Both the position numbers and the translations under genes were made by a program. Under the pieces are notes generated by a model that saw nothing but the letters and a program-made list of their open reading frames with translations, ran no database searches and was not told the origin of the DNA. This document shows positions 50,300 through 61,602 of a stretch of 64,000 nt of DNA, piece by piece; the stretch's first letter is position 1, and each line of letters starts with the position of its first letter. Source of the stretch: Chondrus crispus (lineage: Eukaryota > Rhodophyta > Florideophyceae > Gigartinales > Gigartinaceae); assembly GCF_000350225.1 (NCBI RefSeq), contig NW_005179232.1, positions 1 through 64,000 of the forward strand. The letters run 5' to 3'.

Positions 50300-50939
50300 T
50301 GTCGCATAAACACCCCACACCCGGCGGAGGGGGTGTTTGCGGTGTTCGTCGGAAGACCCCGGATCGGCGTACCGAGGATCTTGAACCAACCAACGCCACC
50401 GGAAGCGGGCCGGTAGCAGGTGGTAGAGCGTGGTTGGCGGGGATGCGCGCGTAGGCGAGTGGATCGACGCCTCGACGCCCCGGAGCAGTACCGGTTGTCG
50501 ATCCGGTACTGACGGGCGGAGGCGGATCGCAGCTCGCTGCGGTGTCGCGCGCGTCCACTACCCGCTCGGTGGTAACTACTCGCGGAACGGCGGTGTGAGT
50601 AGAGTAAGCTGGGTGGTCGACCGTCGGTGGAGGGTTGCCTCTCCTGGCCCTCCCCGCCGGCAGTCGCTCCCTATATTTATTGTACAAGTAAATGAACCGT
50701 CTACAGTACAGTACGGACTGTACTGTAGTCGGCTTACTGTAGACAGTGCGGGCCGGCCCGCACTGTAACGCTGTCAGCCGTCGGGGCTGACAGCACACGT
50801 GTGCTACACGTGGGGTACACGTGTTAGTGCGCGGGCGCTGTAAGGTATGCGCGCGCGCACGCTGTAAGGTCCGTTCCTTACAGCGTTAGATCTAATTCTA
50901 AATCTAATATATAGTACAGTAGTCGGCGGTAATGCTACA
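50300..50939 (-). repeat. Gypsy-2 5' LTR (640 bp)
   Basis: On the minus strand it starts TGTAGCAT and ends GCGACA. Between are ACACGTGT/TACACGTGT motifs, the dyad CTGTCAGCC...GGCTGACAG, four TACAGTA/TACTGTA sites (50702-50742) and a TATA-like AATAAATATAG about 20 bp beyond. A diverged relative in plus orientation lies at about 62520-63118 and ends ATGCTACA, the inverse of this start. Confidence 0.8.
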
Positions 50940-51504
50940 AGTGGCTACGGGTCCATACCAAGTGAAGGAGTCAACTGAGAATACGGTCGTCATTTCCATC
51001 GACGACCAGGAAGAGCGCGTGTCGCGAGATAGAGTCGAATTAGCCCCTAGTCCCATGGACTACACGCCGATAGTCGGGCTCCGACAAGCGCTACAATTCC
51101 TCAGCACAGAAGGAGAACGAGAAGAACCCGCCGCGCCAACGAAGGATAGGATGGGTGACGGACCGTTGATAAATCAGGAAGCTACGGGCACCCCGCCCGG
51201 TCCACAAGAGATGGGAGGTTCGGAAGGACAGGATGAAGATGAGTCGCTGACTCTTCGGAAGGGGGACGGACAGTTGGACACGCAGGAAGAAGGAGCCGGG
51301 AGTCAGGAGTACGTGATCGACAAGATCGTAGACCACGGCTACGACGGGGAGAAATTAATTCTTAAAGTGAGATGGTATGGGTATACCCTCAGGGACGCAA
51401 CGTGGGAACCCATTGAGCAATTACCCCGCAGCGCGGCCGTCACGTATTTCCGACGGAAAAGATTGTCCTTGCCCGCGCAGGTCGCGCAAGCTCAATCAGG
51501 ATAG
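50940..51504 (+). pseudogene. Chromovirus integrase C-terminus with chromodomain (element 3)
   Basis: Begins mid-protein directly at the gypsy-2 LTR edge: VATGPYQVKESTENTVV and EERVSRDRVELAP form the GPY/F module at the end of integrase. After an acidic linker there is a chromodomain: EYVIDKIVDHGYDG, ILKVRWYGYTLRDATWEP, YFRRKRL. It is plus strand, opposite to gypsy-2, so it is the 3' part of the element into which gypsy-2 inserted, plausibly the same element as the gag at 43.5 kb. Confidence 0.85.
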
Positions 51505-54500
51505 TTGTAGTCAAGAAATGCACAGGCCAGCATCAGTGCTACAGTCCGCACTGGGGAGAGTGCGCCGACCCGAGGGTGACGAAAAAGGGAACGATGAGTT
51601 GGAAAGAGTCAGGTGAGGGGCCCTCCGGTCCCCCACAGACAAGTAGAGCGACGCGTACCGCGATTTCAGGAATTGATAATTTTTGTTGTAGTCCGAAGAT
51701 AAGGTACTACGCTGTCTAGGAGTAAGCAGGAGTCGCCAAGGTCACGAGAAGTGACGTTCGAACCGGCGAGCCACTCCTCACAAAAATGGCGAAGTACGAA
51801 AGAGAATGGGAAGGTACTGTACGGTACTCGGAAGAAGAGATTCACGACGATTGTTGCACGGCCAAAGTGGAACACAGAACAGCATCGGGAATTTTTAATT
51901 GGAATGTAGGAAGACACTGTATGCTGAGGGGAGACACACGAGGCGTTGGGTACTTAGGGAAATTGCGAATTGCGCACATGAGTCCGTACCAAATATCCAA
52001 GCGCACTCATGAACGAGTGAAGGAGGAGCACGCTCGTCCCGGGCGGGAAGTCGGAAAAGAGATCGACGTGAGCCGCCTACAGTGCTCCCAAACCAGAGGA
52101 GAGAGACGCTATTGCGTACAGCGAGACCGAGTGTGGAGGAAGCCCAGCCTAACTGAGGGGATATCGAGAAGGCCGTCGGTCGCGGCAGACACTGGCCCTC
52201 CGTGTTTTTTTTTTGCACGCGCGCAACGCATTTACAGATCACCGACGATCAGCTACTTGATCTTCGCTTTGTTATTCTCCATTTTGTTTGTCTCTTTTAT
52301 TTTTGTCTATTAATGTCAAGGAAACGACCCCGCACAGCGGAGGTCGATCAGCGAGTCCAAAACGCTCAAAGGAAGGACTTTTGTCGCGCACCATTTCTTT
52401 GAACTACGAGCGACCTACCTACTGGCTTGACACTATACCTCACGACCTTCCTCACTCCTTTGTTTTCGTTCGTGTATTTATTTTTGTTTTTGTTTTGTGA
52501 CGTGCAGAACGCGAATCTCTCGTCGCAAACGACGGGGAACAAGATTTGCGACTTCAATCCATCGACGTCTCAAGACCAAGTCAGAACGGCGACTCGACTG
52601 TCGTCATCAAGTAACCATGCGGTGTGTCACACCGAGAAGGAGTGCTTGTTGTTTTGTTTTATCATTTTCTTTTTTGAATGCCCAAGGACGTCAAGCTACG
52701 AGATTCCGTACGCCGACTGCGCATACAGTACCGCAAGACTAGTAGGAGAAGTATCAGAAGGCGGCAGGATGCAGAGTCGCCGACCAGCACGCAGGACGCT
52801 GCTTACAGCGTCAGACGACGACGTCGTCGAGCTCTTCCCAAGCGTGTCGGATGTCTTCCAAAGTTCAAGAAGTCGAGCGACCTGATTTAGGGAGCTCTCT
52901 GTCTCTCCGCGGCCCGTTACTTATTTTCCTGCTACCGTTTCCACCCCTCTGTATTTTTATTATTATTTTGTCGGTTCCTTTGCTTGTTTATTTTATTTCT
53001 GGCAAAGGCGGAACATAACTTCGCACAGCGACGTCAACACGAAGGACGAGGAGGACCGAAAAGACATCGATCTCGACGAGCGGGACCCAAGCAGAATGCG
53101 AGGAGCGACTTACAAGTCCTTTCCGCGAAGAACCATCGGTCGTGCTCGCGCTCGAGCTCTCGTGAGCAAGTCAGAGCATCCGTGGGAGAGAATGCCTCTC
53201 GAGGCGGGGATCATCGGTGGGTTTATGAGCAAGGAAACAAGATGTGACCAATCACCCCCATCCCGGAGGAAAGGTGATATCAGGTTTGTGACACGAAGGA
53301 CGCCCCGAGTCATGGCGTAAGCAATAGTATATTGGCAAGGGAATTGAAAGCATGCGTCCCGAAGAGACTTATTTTAAGTCGTAAGAGCGTAACGGTGTGA
53401 TTCTTTCAGGCGAAAGACAATGGACAGTTAGACGAGGAAAGGGGTGCATGTCGGCGACGTGCAAGAGAATGGGCCGCATCCCTGGAAAAGGTCAAAGAGC
53501 AGACTTAGAGGCAGTTTCGGATGTTGGCTGCGTGAACTGGGGAGGTATCCGGTATGGACGGCTTAGAGAAAATGGCTGAGAAACAGCGAGCCTCATTGAT
53601 TTAATGCCGTGAACAACTGTCCCTGGCATGCTCGATATGGAGATGGAATTTATTGTGACGAACCTGGGATACACGTAGCCACGTGTGCAGGTGTACTGCT
53701 AGTTCTGAGCGCCGACGGGGGGTGATTGAAAGTGTTGTTTTCGAGGCGGCGCGATGGATCCTCAAAATGGCGATCGACGATCCCCTGCTAAGACCACCGG
53801 TACCCCCGATACCGCCGACAAGTCCCATACGAAGCAACTACTGACGAGGAGACGACCGCCATTTTACATGGACTCAATCTGAGCGGTGCAATCACGTGTA
53901 TTTCGTGCCATACCAGGTAATCTGCAGTTTATCCCCTGAAATTGCAGAGAGAGAGAGAAAAAGAGGTCCGGATCACCGCGCACCCTCCCCCATGTTTCGC
54001 GAATGAGGGGAGGTAACCGGAGAGAACATTGGAATGACAAAGCACTACATAGAATGACGAATGTGCGAGATCCCACGCGCGTATTGAGGAGCCAACGCGA
54101 TGGCAATGACCACCGCTACTGTACTCACCAGAAGGCGCCGAGGAATGGGCAAGAGAAGAGGAGAGACTGAGAAAGACGGCAGAAAGAAGGGCTGCGGGAA
54201 AGGAGAGACCGCCGTACGGACAGCCACTGTGAACCGATTGCTGGAAGGTCAAGGAGACAACTCGGACAACGATACACTGTCGTCTCTCCTCAGTTATTTA
54301 TTTTGTCCTGGTCTGCCGGGCACGAGGGTTGCACATCGATGATGAGGTACGCCGTACGGACAAACGCAACCACCGTAACAAGTCCGCCCATTCGTGCTCA
54401 CCCGTCTACAGTCGGAGCGCGCCTTATCTCAAAGTTGCAACGCAAATTACAAGCAAATTGCTCATCGAGCCAAGGAAAGCAAAGCATTGTCAGAATGACT

Positions 54501-55690
54501 GTGCCACGTGAGGCTGTCGCCCTACGAGGCACTGAAGACACATTTTTCGAGGGATGAATTTTGGGACGTCGAAGGGTCCTTACATTGACGCGAACGATGC
54601 GTAGTTGAGGGAGGCAATGTTGACGCCATGCCCACTGGGCAAGTACACTTTTACGATCATGCGCGGCACTTCAGAGACAGGGAAGCGTTATGCTCATCCC
54701 CTTGGCAGTGACGATACGAACCCGATCCTCGACGACAGCGACGTACGAAGGAGAAAAGAGGAGGTCAGTCCCGCCGACGATCGTAATACACATAGCCTTT
54801 TCGTTTATTTTTGATGCGTGGCTACCTGGACAAGCACCCGTACGCGTGCTAAAAAGGATCGAGTCGACACGCGGAGTTGACTCTCACAAAATCCTCCCCG
54901 CTGAGGAACCTGTAGGACAGGTTGGCAAGGAGGTGCGGAACTAACGCAGCGACACACTGTATCACGGAAAGCTGATGAACGGAAAAAGAGAAAGAGTGAG
55001 GGATTGAGGGAAGATGCAACCGCCGTCGGCGGGGCGCAGGCAGAAACACAAGGAGGAGGAGATTGTACCTGATGACTTTGTATAGACGTCGATGAGGTCA
55101 GGACAGGGATTGATCGGGATCATTAGACAATCCGAGAACCGCAGAGGAGGTAATCACGTGTTGGAGAGCTGGGATATTTTCTCGTAGAGGCGTGAAAATA
55201 GACATCGGGAAAACCTGAAGGCTAAGGAAGAGGGGGGCATTTCCGAAGGCAGTGAGAGGTCCGTGGGCCGATCAATGAAAAAAAAGAGAGAGGGCATGAC
55301 TCCCCAGCCGGCGGTCTGGTGGATTAGCAAAGGAAAAGAGAAGGTAATAGGGGATGTGCAACTGCAGTAGCAGAGGAGCACGGAAAATGGATAAGAGAAG
55401 GGAGACAGTAACGAAGAAAAGAGAAGGAAAGTGGAGAGAAGAAGATGCGACCGCGGCGACGGGGCCTATGAGAAAAGAGGAGAAAAACGGAAATGAGGAG
55501 AAGGGTGACGTACGTGTTGGATAAAGAGAAGAAAATGCGACAAGAGGAGGAAGTTGATAGGAGACGGAAATGCAGTTTATTTTCGGTGGAACGAAGGGAA
55601 GTGTCGACGATGAGACGACACTCTCAGAGGACAATGATCCGAACATGGATCGGCAGGACGCTACCATCGGCAATGGGTCAATGGGACAAT
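51505..55690. other. Unassigned; alternating T-rich tracts and exon-like blocks
   Basis: From 52200 to 53000 long T-rich tracts (near 52205, 52265-52315, 52450-52500, 52640-52680 and 52930-52995) alternate with GA-rich blocks of 100-250 bp. Several tract ends read like splice acceptors (GTGACGTGCAG, CTGGCAAAG). A plus-strand frame at 52427-52885 covers two blocks. From 53900 to 55650 the sequence is purine-rich on the plus strand with no motif. It could be the 3' untranslated part of element 3 or an intron-containing gene. No product is claimed. Confidence 0.3.
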
Positions 55691-55982
55691 TCATCCAAGG
55701 ATCTTTTTCTTTGTAAGTGAGGCGATAAGTTGCGCCAGTAAGCGCAGTTCAACGAGGGACGCTTCTCGAAGAGCCCCCTCGTCTATTCCGTGAGCACGGA
55801 GCAATGTGCGATAAACGCTGGCGGCGCCGTCGTTCTTTTTGATGACATCTGGAGAGGACGGGGAGGTCGAACCTCCCCTGGTCGATTGGACTGCGTCGGC
55901 GATTGGTGACAAGGGGGCGGCAACTGGAACAGCCGCAGGAGAAGGGAGACGAAGGAAACATGGGGCCCGTCTTACTCTTGCA
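55691..55982 (-). CDS. Small hypothetical frame
   Basis: About 97 codons with no ATG. The C-terminal 50 residues look protein-like (SVYRTLLRAHGIDEGALREA, LVELRLLAQLIASLTKKKIL). It ends just left of the LTR at 56085. It may be a 3' exon. No family was recognised. Confidence 0.25.
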
Positions 55983-56199
55983 CTTTAACCGATTACCGGA
56001 CACGGCGTTGTAGGGTTATGAGAGAAACGGCGAGGAGATTATACGATGGCGGAGCGGCGTACAAGAGCGCTCGGAAGGGCGATATGTAGTGCAATACGCA
56101 CCTGAAAAGGGGGGTGAAAAGAAAGGAAAATATTTGGATTTGGAAAGTAGTCCGGGTTGGGGGATACACGTGTGAATAACTGCACAGTTTTAATTTTTA

Positions 56200-57235
56200 G
56201 GGTCAAAGTGTAGATTTGGGGGCGACACCCGGCCAAAGTGAAATCTGCGTGGGGCGATTTCAATGTGGTGGGGGTTTTTATAGGGCGACACTACTAGAAA
56301 GTGCTCTGCTAGTAGGGTGATTTTGGTCCATGGTGTCCTTTGCATGGGGTGACAATGCACGTTTTCTAGGGTGACAGAAAAACGATCGTAAAGTCACCCC
56401 CGACAAACTTATAATCGGGGATGTCACCCCATAAAAACGTATACCATCGTGGCCATTTCGGCAGAGACCTAAATGTTAGAAAAGTCGCCCTAGAAAAGCA
56501 TGATTGTTTTAATGTCACCCCTATAAAAGCACGCCAACACACGGTTTCGCGCTGGATAAAGCGCTCTCAAAACTGAAACAATATAGTGTGGCTATAGAGG
56601 CCGCCCAGTGCCCACCACAGTGGCATACGGTGACGTGCGGCGGTCACGCGGCGTACGTTCTGCCTTCTCACAAAAAAATTCTGAACCCGCCATTTTTCGG
56701 CGTCTACGTTCCCCAGCTCCCCCCCGCACATCTCGCCGCAATGCCCTCACCCGCCTTCTTCATTGCCTTGCTCTGCACCCTGCCTCTGGCATGGTTCAGA
56801 GCAAGGCGATGAAGGCAGGCACATGGGATTGCATATTGTTACTGATTGTGCACTGAGACAGCTTTATGGGGATGGAAACACTAGGTAAACATGCTTCCGC
56901 GGTACGGAAAATACTGTATGTAATTGTATGTAGATAGAATGGGTAGAAGTTGCCGGTGTTTCGCATATTAAGTCACCCTATATTTCCGTCTGAAATCACA
57001 TCAATCTCAGAAAACGATCCAATGTCGCCCTATAGACACAGATAAAGATCGGCATGTTTCAACATGTCGTTTTCTTAGGACGACGTCACCCTCGGAATTG
57101 GATGAATGAGGAACGTCACCCTTCAATGCCACCTCAATTGGGGTAGTCGCCCCCAAAACACCCCCAGGGCTAGAACTTCACCTCCCCAGGGGCATCAAAA
57201 GCCGCACCTGTCCCCCCAAGATCCGCAAATGGCCC
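56200..57235. mobile_element. 1,036-bp non-autonomous DNA transposon (MULE-like)
   Basis: Flanked on both sides by TAATTTTTA (56191-56199 and 57236-57244); the related LTR at 63.5 kb has this site once, uninterrupted, giving the empty-site form. Ends are imperfect inverted repeats: GGGTCAAAGTGTAGATTTGG against GGGCCATTTGCGGATCTTGG. Inside, GGGTGAC/GGGCGAC motifs recur about 15 times, in that orientation on the left and mostly as GTCACCC/GTCGCCC from about 56390 on. The 9-bp duplication suggests a Mutator-like mobiliser. A weak frame near 56590-56850 is not considered coding. Confidence 0.8.
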
Positions 57236-57318
57236 TAATTTTTAATTATTTTATTTTATTTAGTTAATTAGTTGGCATTAATTTTGCTGACACTAGATTA
57301 GATCTAAGATCTAGCACC

Positions 57319-57358
57319 ACGAGCCACTGTAGTGGCTCCGGCGGGGTGATATATACCT
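57319..57358 (+). promoter_or_regulatory. LTR copy A hairpin and TATA box
   Basis: GAGCCACT-GT-AGTGGCTC forms a short perfect-arm hairpin 11 bp before TATATA. The pair is conserved in copy B (63585-63602 and 63614-63619). AGATCTA dyads lie just upstream in both. Confidence 0.55.
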
Positions 57359-58329
57359 TAGCCCTCTGACCACTAAGTCCGTAAAGGTAACCCGAGTTGC
57401 CAGAGTTGAATATCGCCTTGGTCGAAGTCCGTCTTTTCCAAGACGCTCCCTTTTACCACAGATTACGTTATCCTTTGCGCTCGGGGGTTCCCTTTACTTT
57501 TCCTTTATTTCACCTATCCTTTTCTATTTCTATCTCTATTTCTGTTCCCTTATCTTGTGTTGGTTCCACAGTGCCTGATTGCGATCCGCATTGTGACGAC
57601 TGGAGTCATCGGGCTGTTGTGTTGGTTCTTTTGTTTGTTGTTGATGCCATCGGCATTGGTTGCGACCGGACCGGTGTAGGTGTCTTGGCCATCGGGCGAC
57701 ACGTGGGTGTAGCGCTGCTACTTGTTTACATCCACCGACGGAGGCTGTTGCAACTACGTTTCCCTCGAAGGTCCTGTTGTGTATACAGGACAGTGTTGGT
57801 TCCATCGGATACAGATTGCGACCGTTCCGGTGTCGATACTTTGCCATCGGGCAGTACGGAGGTGTACCGCTGCTACGTGTTTGCTAATTCCCGTCGGGCT
57901 GCGTTGCGACACCCCTGTCGAAGACCTTATCAAGGGTATAAGGTGTAACAGGCGCTCCGCCAGCATTGGCTTTACGACCCATCGGGCACGGCTTCCTAAT
58001 CACCGCCCCGAACTCGCCGAGCAGCTGCCTGTACAATACTCTACCACCATTCGTCCCGGGATGGGCCTCTTCCTTTTGCCCCCCCCTATCATGGACTTGA
58101 GCTACTGTGGGCCGCAAACCCACTTAAAGGGAAAGGGAGAATCGGACACTCCGTAGGGCTGTGCGGTCGGCAGCTCTTGTTGGCTGTTGTTTGTTGGTTG
58201 TGTTGTCGCTGGACCGTTGGACCCTGGTTCCGGCCTGACAGGCGCATTGCACTACACGGTTCAAATCGGAAAGAGATGCCATGGTTGTCGAAAGTGCGTC
58301 TTCTCGCTGCACTGATAACGTTAGTATGT

Positions 58330-59330
58330 TTATATGCACCACCTAGGAGGTGAGTGCTTTGTTGGACTTTTCAAACTTGGACAAAGGCGTGACTATCAAA
58401 TCATTGTATAGATTAGAAACTGGGACATTATTGCCAAACATCATTCTAGGAATTGTAACATTTTTGCAAAACATCATTTTTAGAGCAATGTGCGCTGGTT
58501 TCATGATTAATCGTGATCGCATGTACAGATGTGCTTTTGTAATGATCGATTGGTCTATAAAGGGTATTATATTATTAGGCTGATGCAGCACATATAAGTT
58601 GGCTATGTCGAGAGGTGCATGGAATTTGCTTTTTTATCTTGATTGGTCTGTAATGATTCATTGATCTATAAAGGATATTGTATTATTAGGCTGATGCAGT
58701 ACATATAATTTGAAAATGTCGAGAGGTTCATTGAATTTGCATCTTTATATCTTGATGGGTCTATAAAGATCAATCCATTGATCCCTGGATCATAGATCTG
58801 AGGGAAGCAGCAGTACTACTGTACCGGACAACTGTGCAGTAAATGATTGACTATGACGTCATGCGCTGTAGTCTACAGGGCATGGCACACGTGCCCCTCC
58901 ACTGTAACTTGCGCGCGGATGTTGGGCCTTACTATCACATCAACATCTGGGACACAGCATTAAAACTCTGCCACATTTTTGACGTTACTCATCTCGAAAT
59001 AAGGAACAGTAGGTTTTTGCAGATTCAACGTTCACTAAATTTATAATCCCGAATTCCTCAAAACCTGGCTGGGAATAGCACGTGCTCAGGGCATGCTGTC
59101 TTGGTCACGATTTAACGTGATCTTCTGTACTGATTGTTTCTTTCTAGATTCATTGGTCTATAAAGATACATACATGTTTGGTCGGATGCCATGCATTACC
59201 GTTACCTTTATCGTGAGATGCCCTGAAGTTGCTTCTTTACTAATTGATTGACCTTTACAGATAAATCTATTTTTAGGACGATGCAGCTCGTATAAGTTAA
59301 CTGTACCGAGAGGGGCGCGGCAGTTGGAAG
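58330..59330. repeat. Degenerate tandem repeat (about 115-130 bp) in AT-rich DNA
   Basis: TTGGTCTATAAAGG or variants recur near 58551, 58665, 58764 and 59152. The first two are followed by TATTATTAGGCTGATGCAG and TGTCGAGAGGT; the last is a weaker match (ACGATGCAGCTCGTATAA). Each copy carries a TATAAAG that could act as a TATA box. No gene was seen in the interval 58160-59770. Confidence 0.6.
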
Positions 59331-59771
59331 AGGTTTTGGTAGTTCGTAGGATAACTATTGTTAAACGTCTTCGTGATGGTGAAATTTGCGATTGAGGGTC
59401 CCTCACGATGCGTACATTTGAAAAACGTCACATCCTGTCATATTTGACAACCGTGCTATTGATAGTGGTACAGTTCGGAGAGTTATTTAAAGTGGGAATG
59501 AGTCTATTTTCAATAACGAATGTAATCTGATTTCAGTTTTTTGATGTCTCTACATAGTGCAGATTTTCATAACGTTTTTTGTGCCCGAATATGAGAATTG
59601 TGACATCTCCGTGAAATAATTTGTTTGGAGGCACACCCGGAGCTCATACCAAAATGAATCAATGTTTTAGTTTATATTTGTCTTCAGACGCGATGATTCA
59701 TACAGTTAACCTCAATTGGCCCTACTAAGCGTGGCTATGGCGGCTTATGATATCTGATATGTTTTTTCGAA

Positions 59772-60422
59772 CCCCTCCAAAACGCATCATTCTCACACCC
59801 CTCCAGAACGCATCGTACAGGCAACGATCATCGAAACATGCATACAGCACTTTTCAAATTCGTGCAGTAAATATCCTGGCGAGCCTTCATGTTCGGGATA
59901 TTAAATTGCGACGCCTTATTGCGTAGTTCGTACGTGCGCGTTGGGACGCAGTTGGTCTAATATGACGCCCTGCCACTAAATCTGCCTGCTGTAATATGGC
60001 CCCCAGCACGATACGTTTTCGGCATCTGACAAGCTTGCCAGACGCGGGACACGGTACGTGATAAAATATGAAGTTAAAAATATTGCCTGCGCACCTATAA
60101 TCGCGCACGGCAAAAATTAAATTTTGCGCACTGACATTTTATTGGCTGTGCGCCGCCGTCGGCAAAATTTTGGTCAGAAATTGGCAACAGAAATGTGGCG
60201 AAACCATCGCGTAGGGGGGTCGGCCTAAAACGTATCGTCCCACCAGAAAACTGTCGCCGTTAAAACCGCCCGGCACGATACGTTTTGGGCCATATACCGT
60301 AGTCAATACCAAAATTGCACATACGTCGAATCAGGCCTGGACGATACGTTTTTGTCATTACGTATCGATCCTGATATATGCCAAAAACGTATCGTTTTGC
60401 CGCAACTGACGACGGAACTACA
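59772..60422. repeat. Dispersed element with ACGATACGTTTT sites, copy 2
   Basis: Homologous to 14366-15062 throughout, same orientation. ACGATACGTTTT-type sites lie near 60007, 60228, 60272, 60341 and 60385, in the same order and orientation as in copy 1. It differs by many substitutions and small indels, so the copies are not recent duplicates. Confidence 0.8.
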
Positions 60423-60427
60423 CATAG

Positions 60428-60500
60428 TACAGAAAGTACAAAAACCTTCCTACCCCTGAATCTCTTACTCTACATTATAAAAGGGAAGATCCCCTAATCA
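60428..60500. repeat. Conserved satellite-edge block, copy 3
   Basis: AAGTACAAAAACCTTCCTAC through ACATTATAAAAGGGAAGATC. Here it follows the dispersed element, whereas at 14281 it precedes it. Only a few CCTAATC words remain beside it. Confidence 0.75.
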
Positions 60501-60524
60501 CCTAGCCCCTAAAACCCCAAATTT

Positions 60525-60618
60525 TCCAGATTTTTTTCTAGCCAATGCGCACTCCGTCAGACCGAAGTAAATTTGCGCTTAATTTCAGCGCTCCTGAACG
60601 CGCGTCTGTTCAGACATT
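60525..60618. repeat. 95-bp block shared with 15408-15502, copy 2
   Basis: Same sequence with a few substitutions, ending at the same GACAT. To the right begins GC-rich DNA holding minus-strand reading frames. Confidence 0.8.
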
Positions 60619-60804
60619 CACATAGGGTGCGGAGTAACCCCCCTACAGTCCAAGCCCGATCGATAAGGCTCCCCGGGGCACGGGACAACCCGGGGATGGC
60701 CGCGAGCTCGTCCCGAGCCAAGCTGGCACTCAGTGCGGTGCCCCGTTGGGCACCAGGACCACCGACGGATCCGAGAGAAAGAAGCGGAAGCAACGGAGAC
60801 CCCG

Positions 60805-61602
60805 TCATAATGTTAGCAGCCTCCGGAGGAGCGCGCACTGCGGGAGCACCAGCCAACGCAACGGTAGAGGGCTCCCCGTCAAGGTCACGATAGCGCTTAC
60901 GGCGCGCCTCGCGCTGCGTAGATCCGACGCCGCTCTTCCCCGGGACGGACCCGCGGCCGGCGCACTCGGGCGCGCCACGAAGGTATCGCTTCTGTAGTCA
61001 TACGCGAGGAAAAGACTACGAGTGCCGGTCGTGCAGTCTGTCCAGGGGCGGCCGTTACGTTCGGGCACCGCACTGGCGCGGTGCATAAGGTGCAGCACCG
61101 AAGAGTATGACCAGGCCACGCACGGTGAGTCGGGTTCGAGGGGATGTGGTACAACGTCAGGAAGGGACGGAGCGAGGCGTCCCAGGAAGGAGAGAACTTC
61201 CACGGGCTGCACGAAGGCGCGGCCGTGGAGTGCGACCTTGTGCATAAAGGCGTTGCAAAGGCACCACGCCCACTCTCTCTCGTGGTTATGCACGAAATCG
61301 TTGGAGGCCAGATGATTCCGATCTCCGCACTCGAAGCCGAAATGTTTTAGCGCATAAGGCAGTAATGGGTGTACGCCCAAAGAGGAGAACGACTCCCCTA
61401 CGACGGGTGAGAGCCCCAGGAAGTCGGCCCGCGACAGGCCCGCCGAGAAAGAGGTGGACGGGAATACGCGACCGTCCTCCTCCTCGCGGTGCCGATAAGC
61501 CGACCAATCATTGGGAGCTACTGCGATGCGGTGTATGTGCATCAGCGAGCAAGCGGACTTCTGGAGGGCCAACCGCGCTTTCGAGGAAGAGCGGGGACGG
61601 GG
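60805..61602 (-). CDS. Hypothetical protein, second frame of a two-frame unit
   Basis: About 260 codons; the first ATG in frame is near 61542 (MHIHRIAVAPNDWSAYRHRE). It is rich in Leu, His, Trp and Phe, with protein-like segments (GVHPLLPYALKHFGFECGDR, NDFVHNHEREWAWCLCNAFM). It overlaps the end of the upstream minus-strand frame by about 30-60 bp in a different frame, a gag-pol-like arrangement or an indel. No motif was recognised. Plus-strand Arg/Gly-rich frames are shadows of GC-rich DNA. Confidence 0.4.
   Translation of the reverse strand, partial: PRPRSSSKARLALQKSACSLMHIHRIAVAPNDWSAYRHREEEDGRVFPSTSFSAGLSRADFLGLSPVVGESFSSLGVHPLLPYALKHFGFECGDRNHLASNDFVHNHEREWAWCLCNAFMHKVALHGRAFVQPVEVLSFLGRLAPSLPDVVPHPLEPDSPCVAWSYSSVLHLMHRASAVPERNGRPWTDCTTGTRSLFLAYDYRSDTFVARPSAPAAGPSRGRAASDLRSARRAVSAIVTLTGSPLPLRWLVLPQCALLRRLLTL

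Larger units (their letters stand above)
44216..50939 (-). mobile_element. Ty3/gypsy element (gypsy-2), 3'-truncated, nested in another
   Basis: The minus strand carries a 5' LTR (50939-50300), PBS, gag, protease and RT-RNase H, then an integrase N-terminus cut off at about 44216. The integrase core, chromodomain (if any) and 3' LTR are missing. The LTR begins TGTAGCAT directly inside plus-strand integrase sequence of another gypsy element, so gypsy-2 inserted into it. The left junction with a plus-strand gag shows a later deletion covering the 3' end of gypsy-2 and most of its host element. Confidence 0.9.
56085..57951 (+). repeat. LTR-like repeat copy A, split by a DNA transposon
   Basis: Begins TGTAGTGCAATACGCACC and, excluding the 1,036-bp insert, matches copy B at 63394-64000 with scattered differences. 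It contains the 8-bp-arm hairpin GAGCCACTGTAGTGGCTC (57321-57338), TATATA (57350-57355) and then a transcript-like segment (GTAACCCGAGTTGCCAGAG). Near 57640-57945 a unit of about 155 bp is tandemly duplicated (GCGACCG..CCGGTGTAGGTG), whereas copy B shows it once within the window. The right end (GGTGTAACA near 57951) is a guess. Confidence 0.65.

Noticed and set aside
51700-51775. GTTCGAA within a possible tRNA-like fold
   Set aside because: The stems of a T-arm and acceptor do not pair; no anticodon arm could be drawn.
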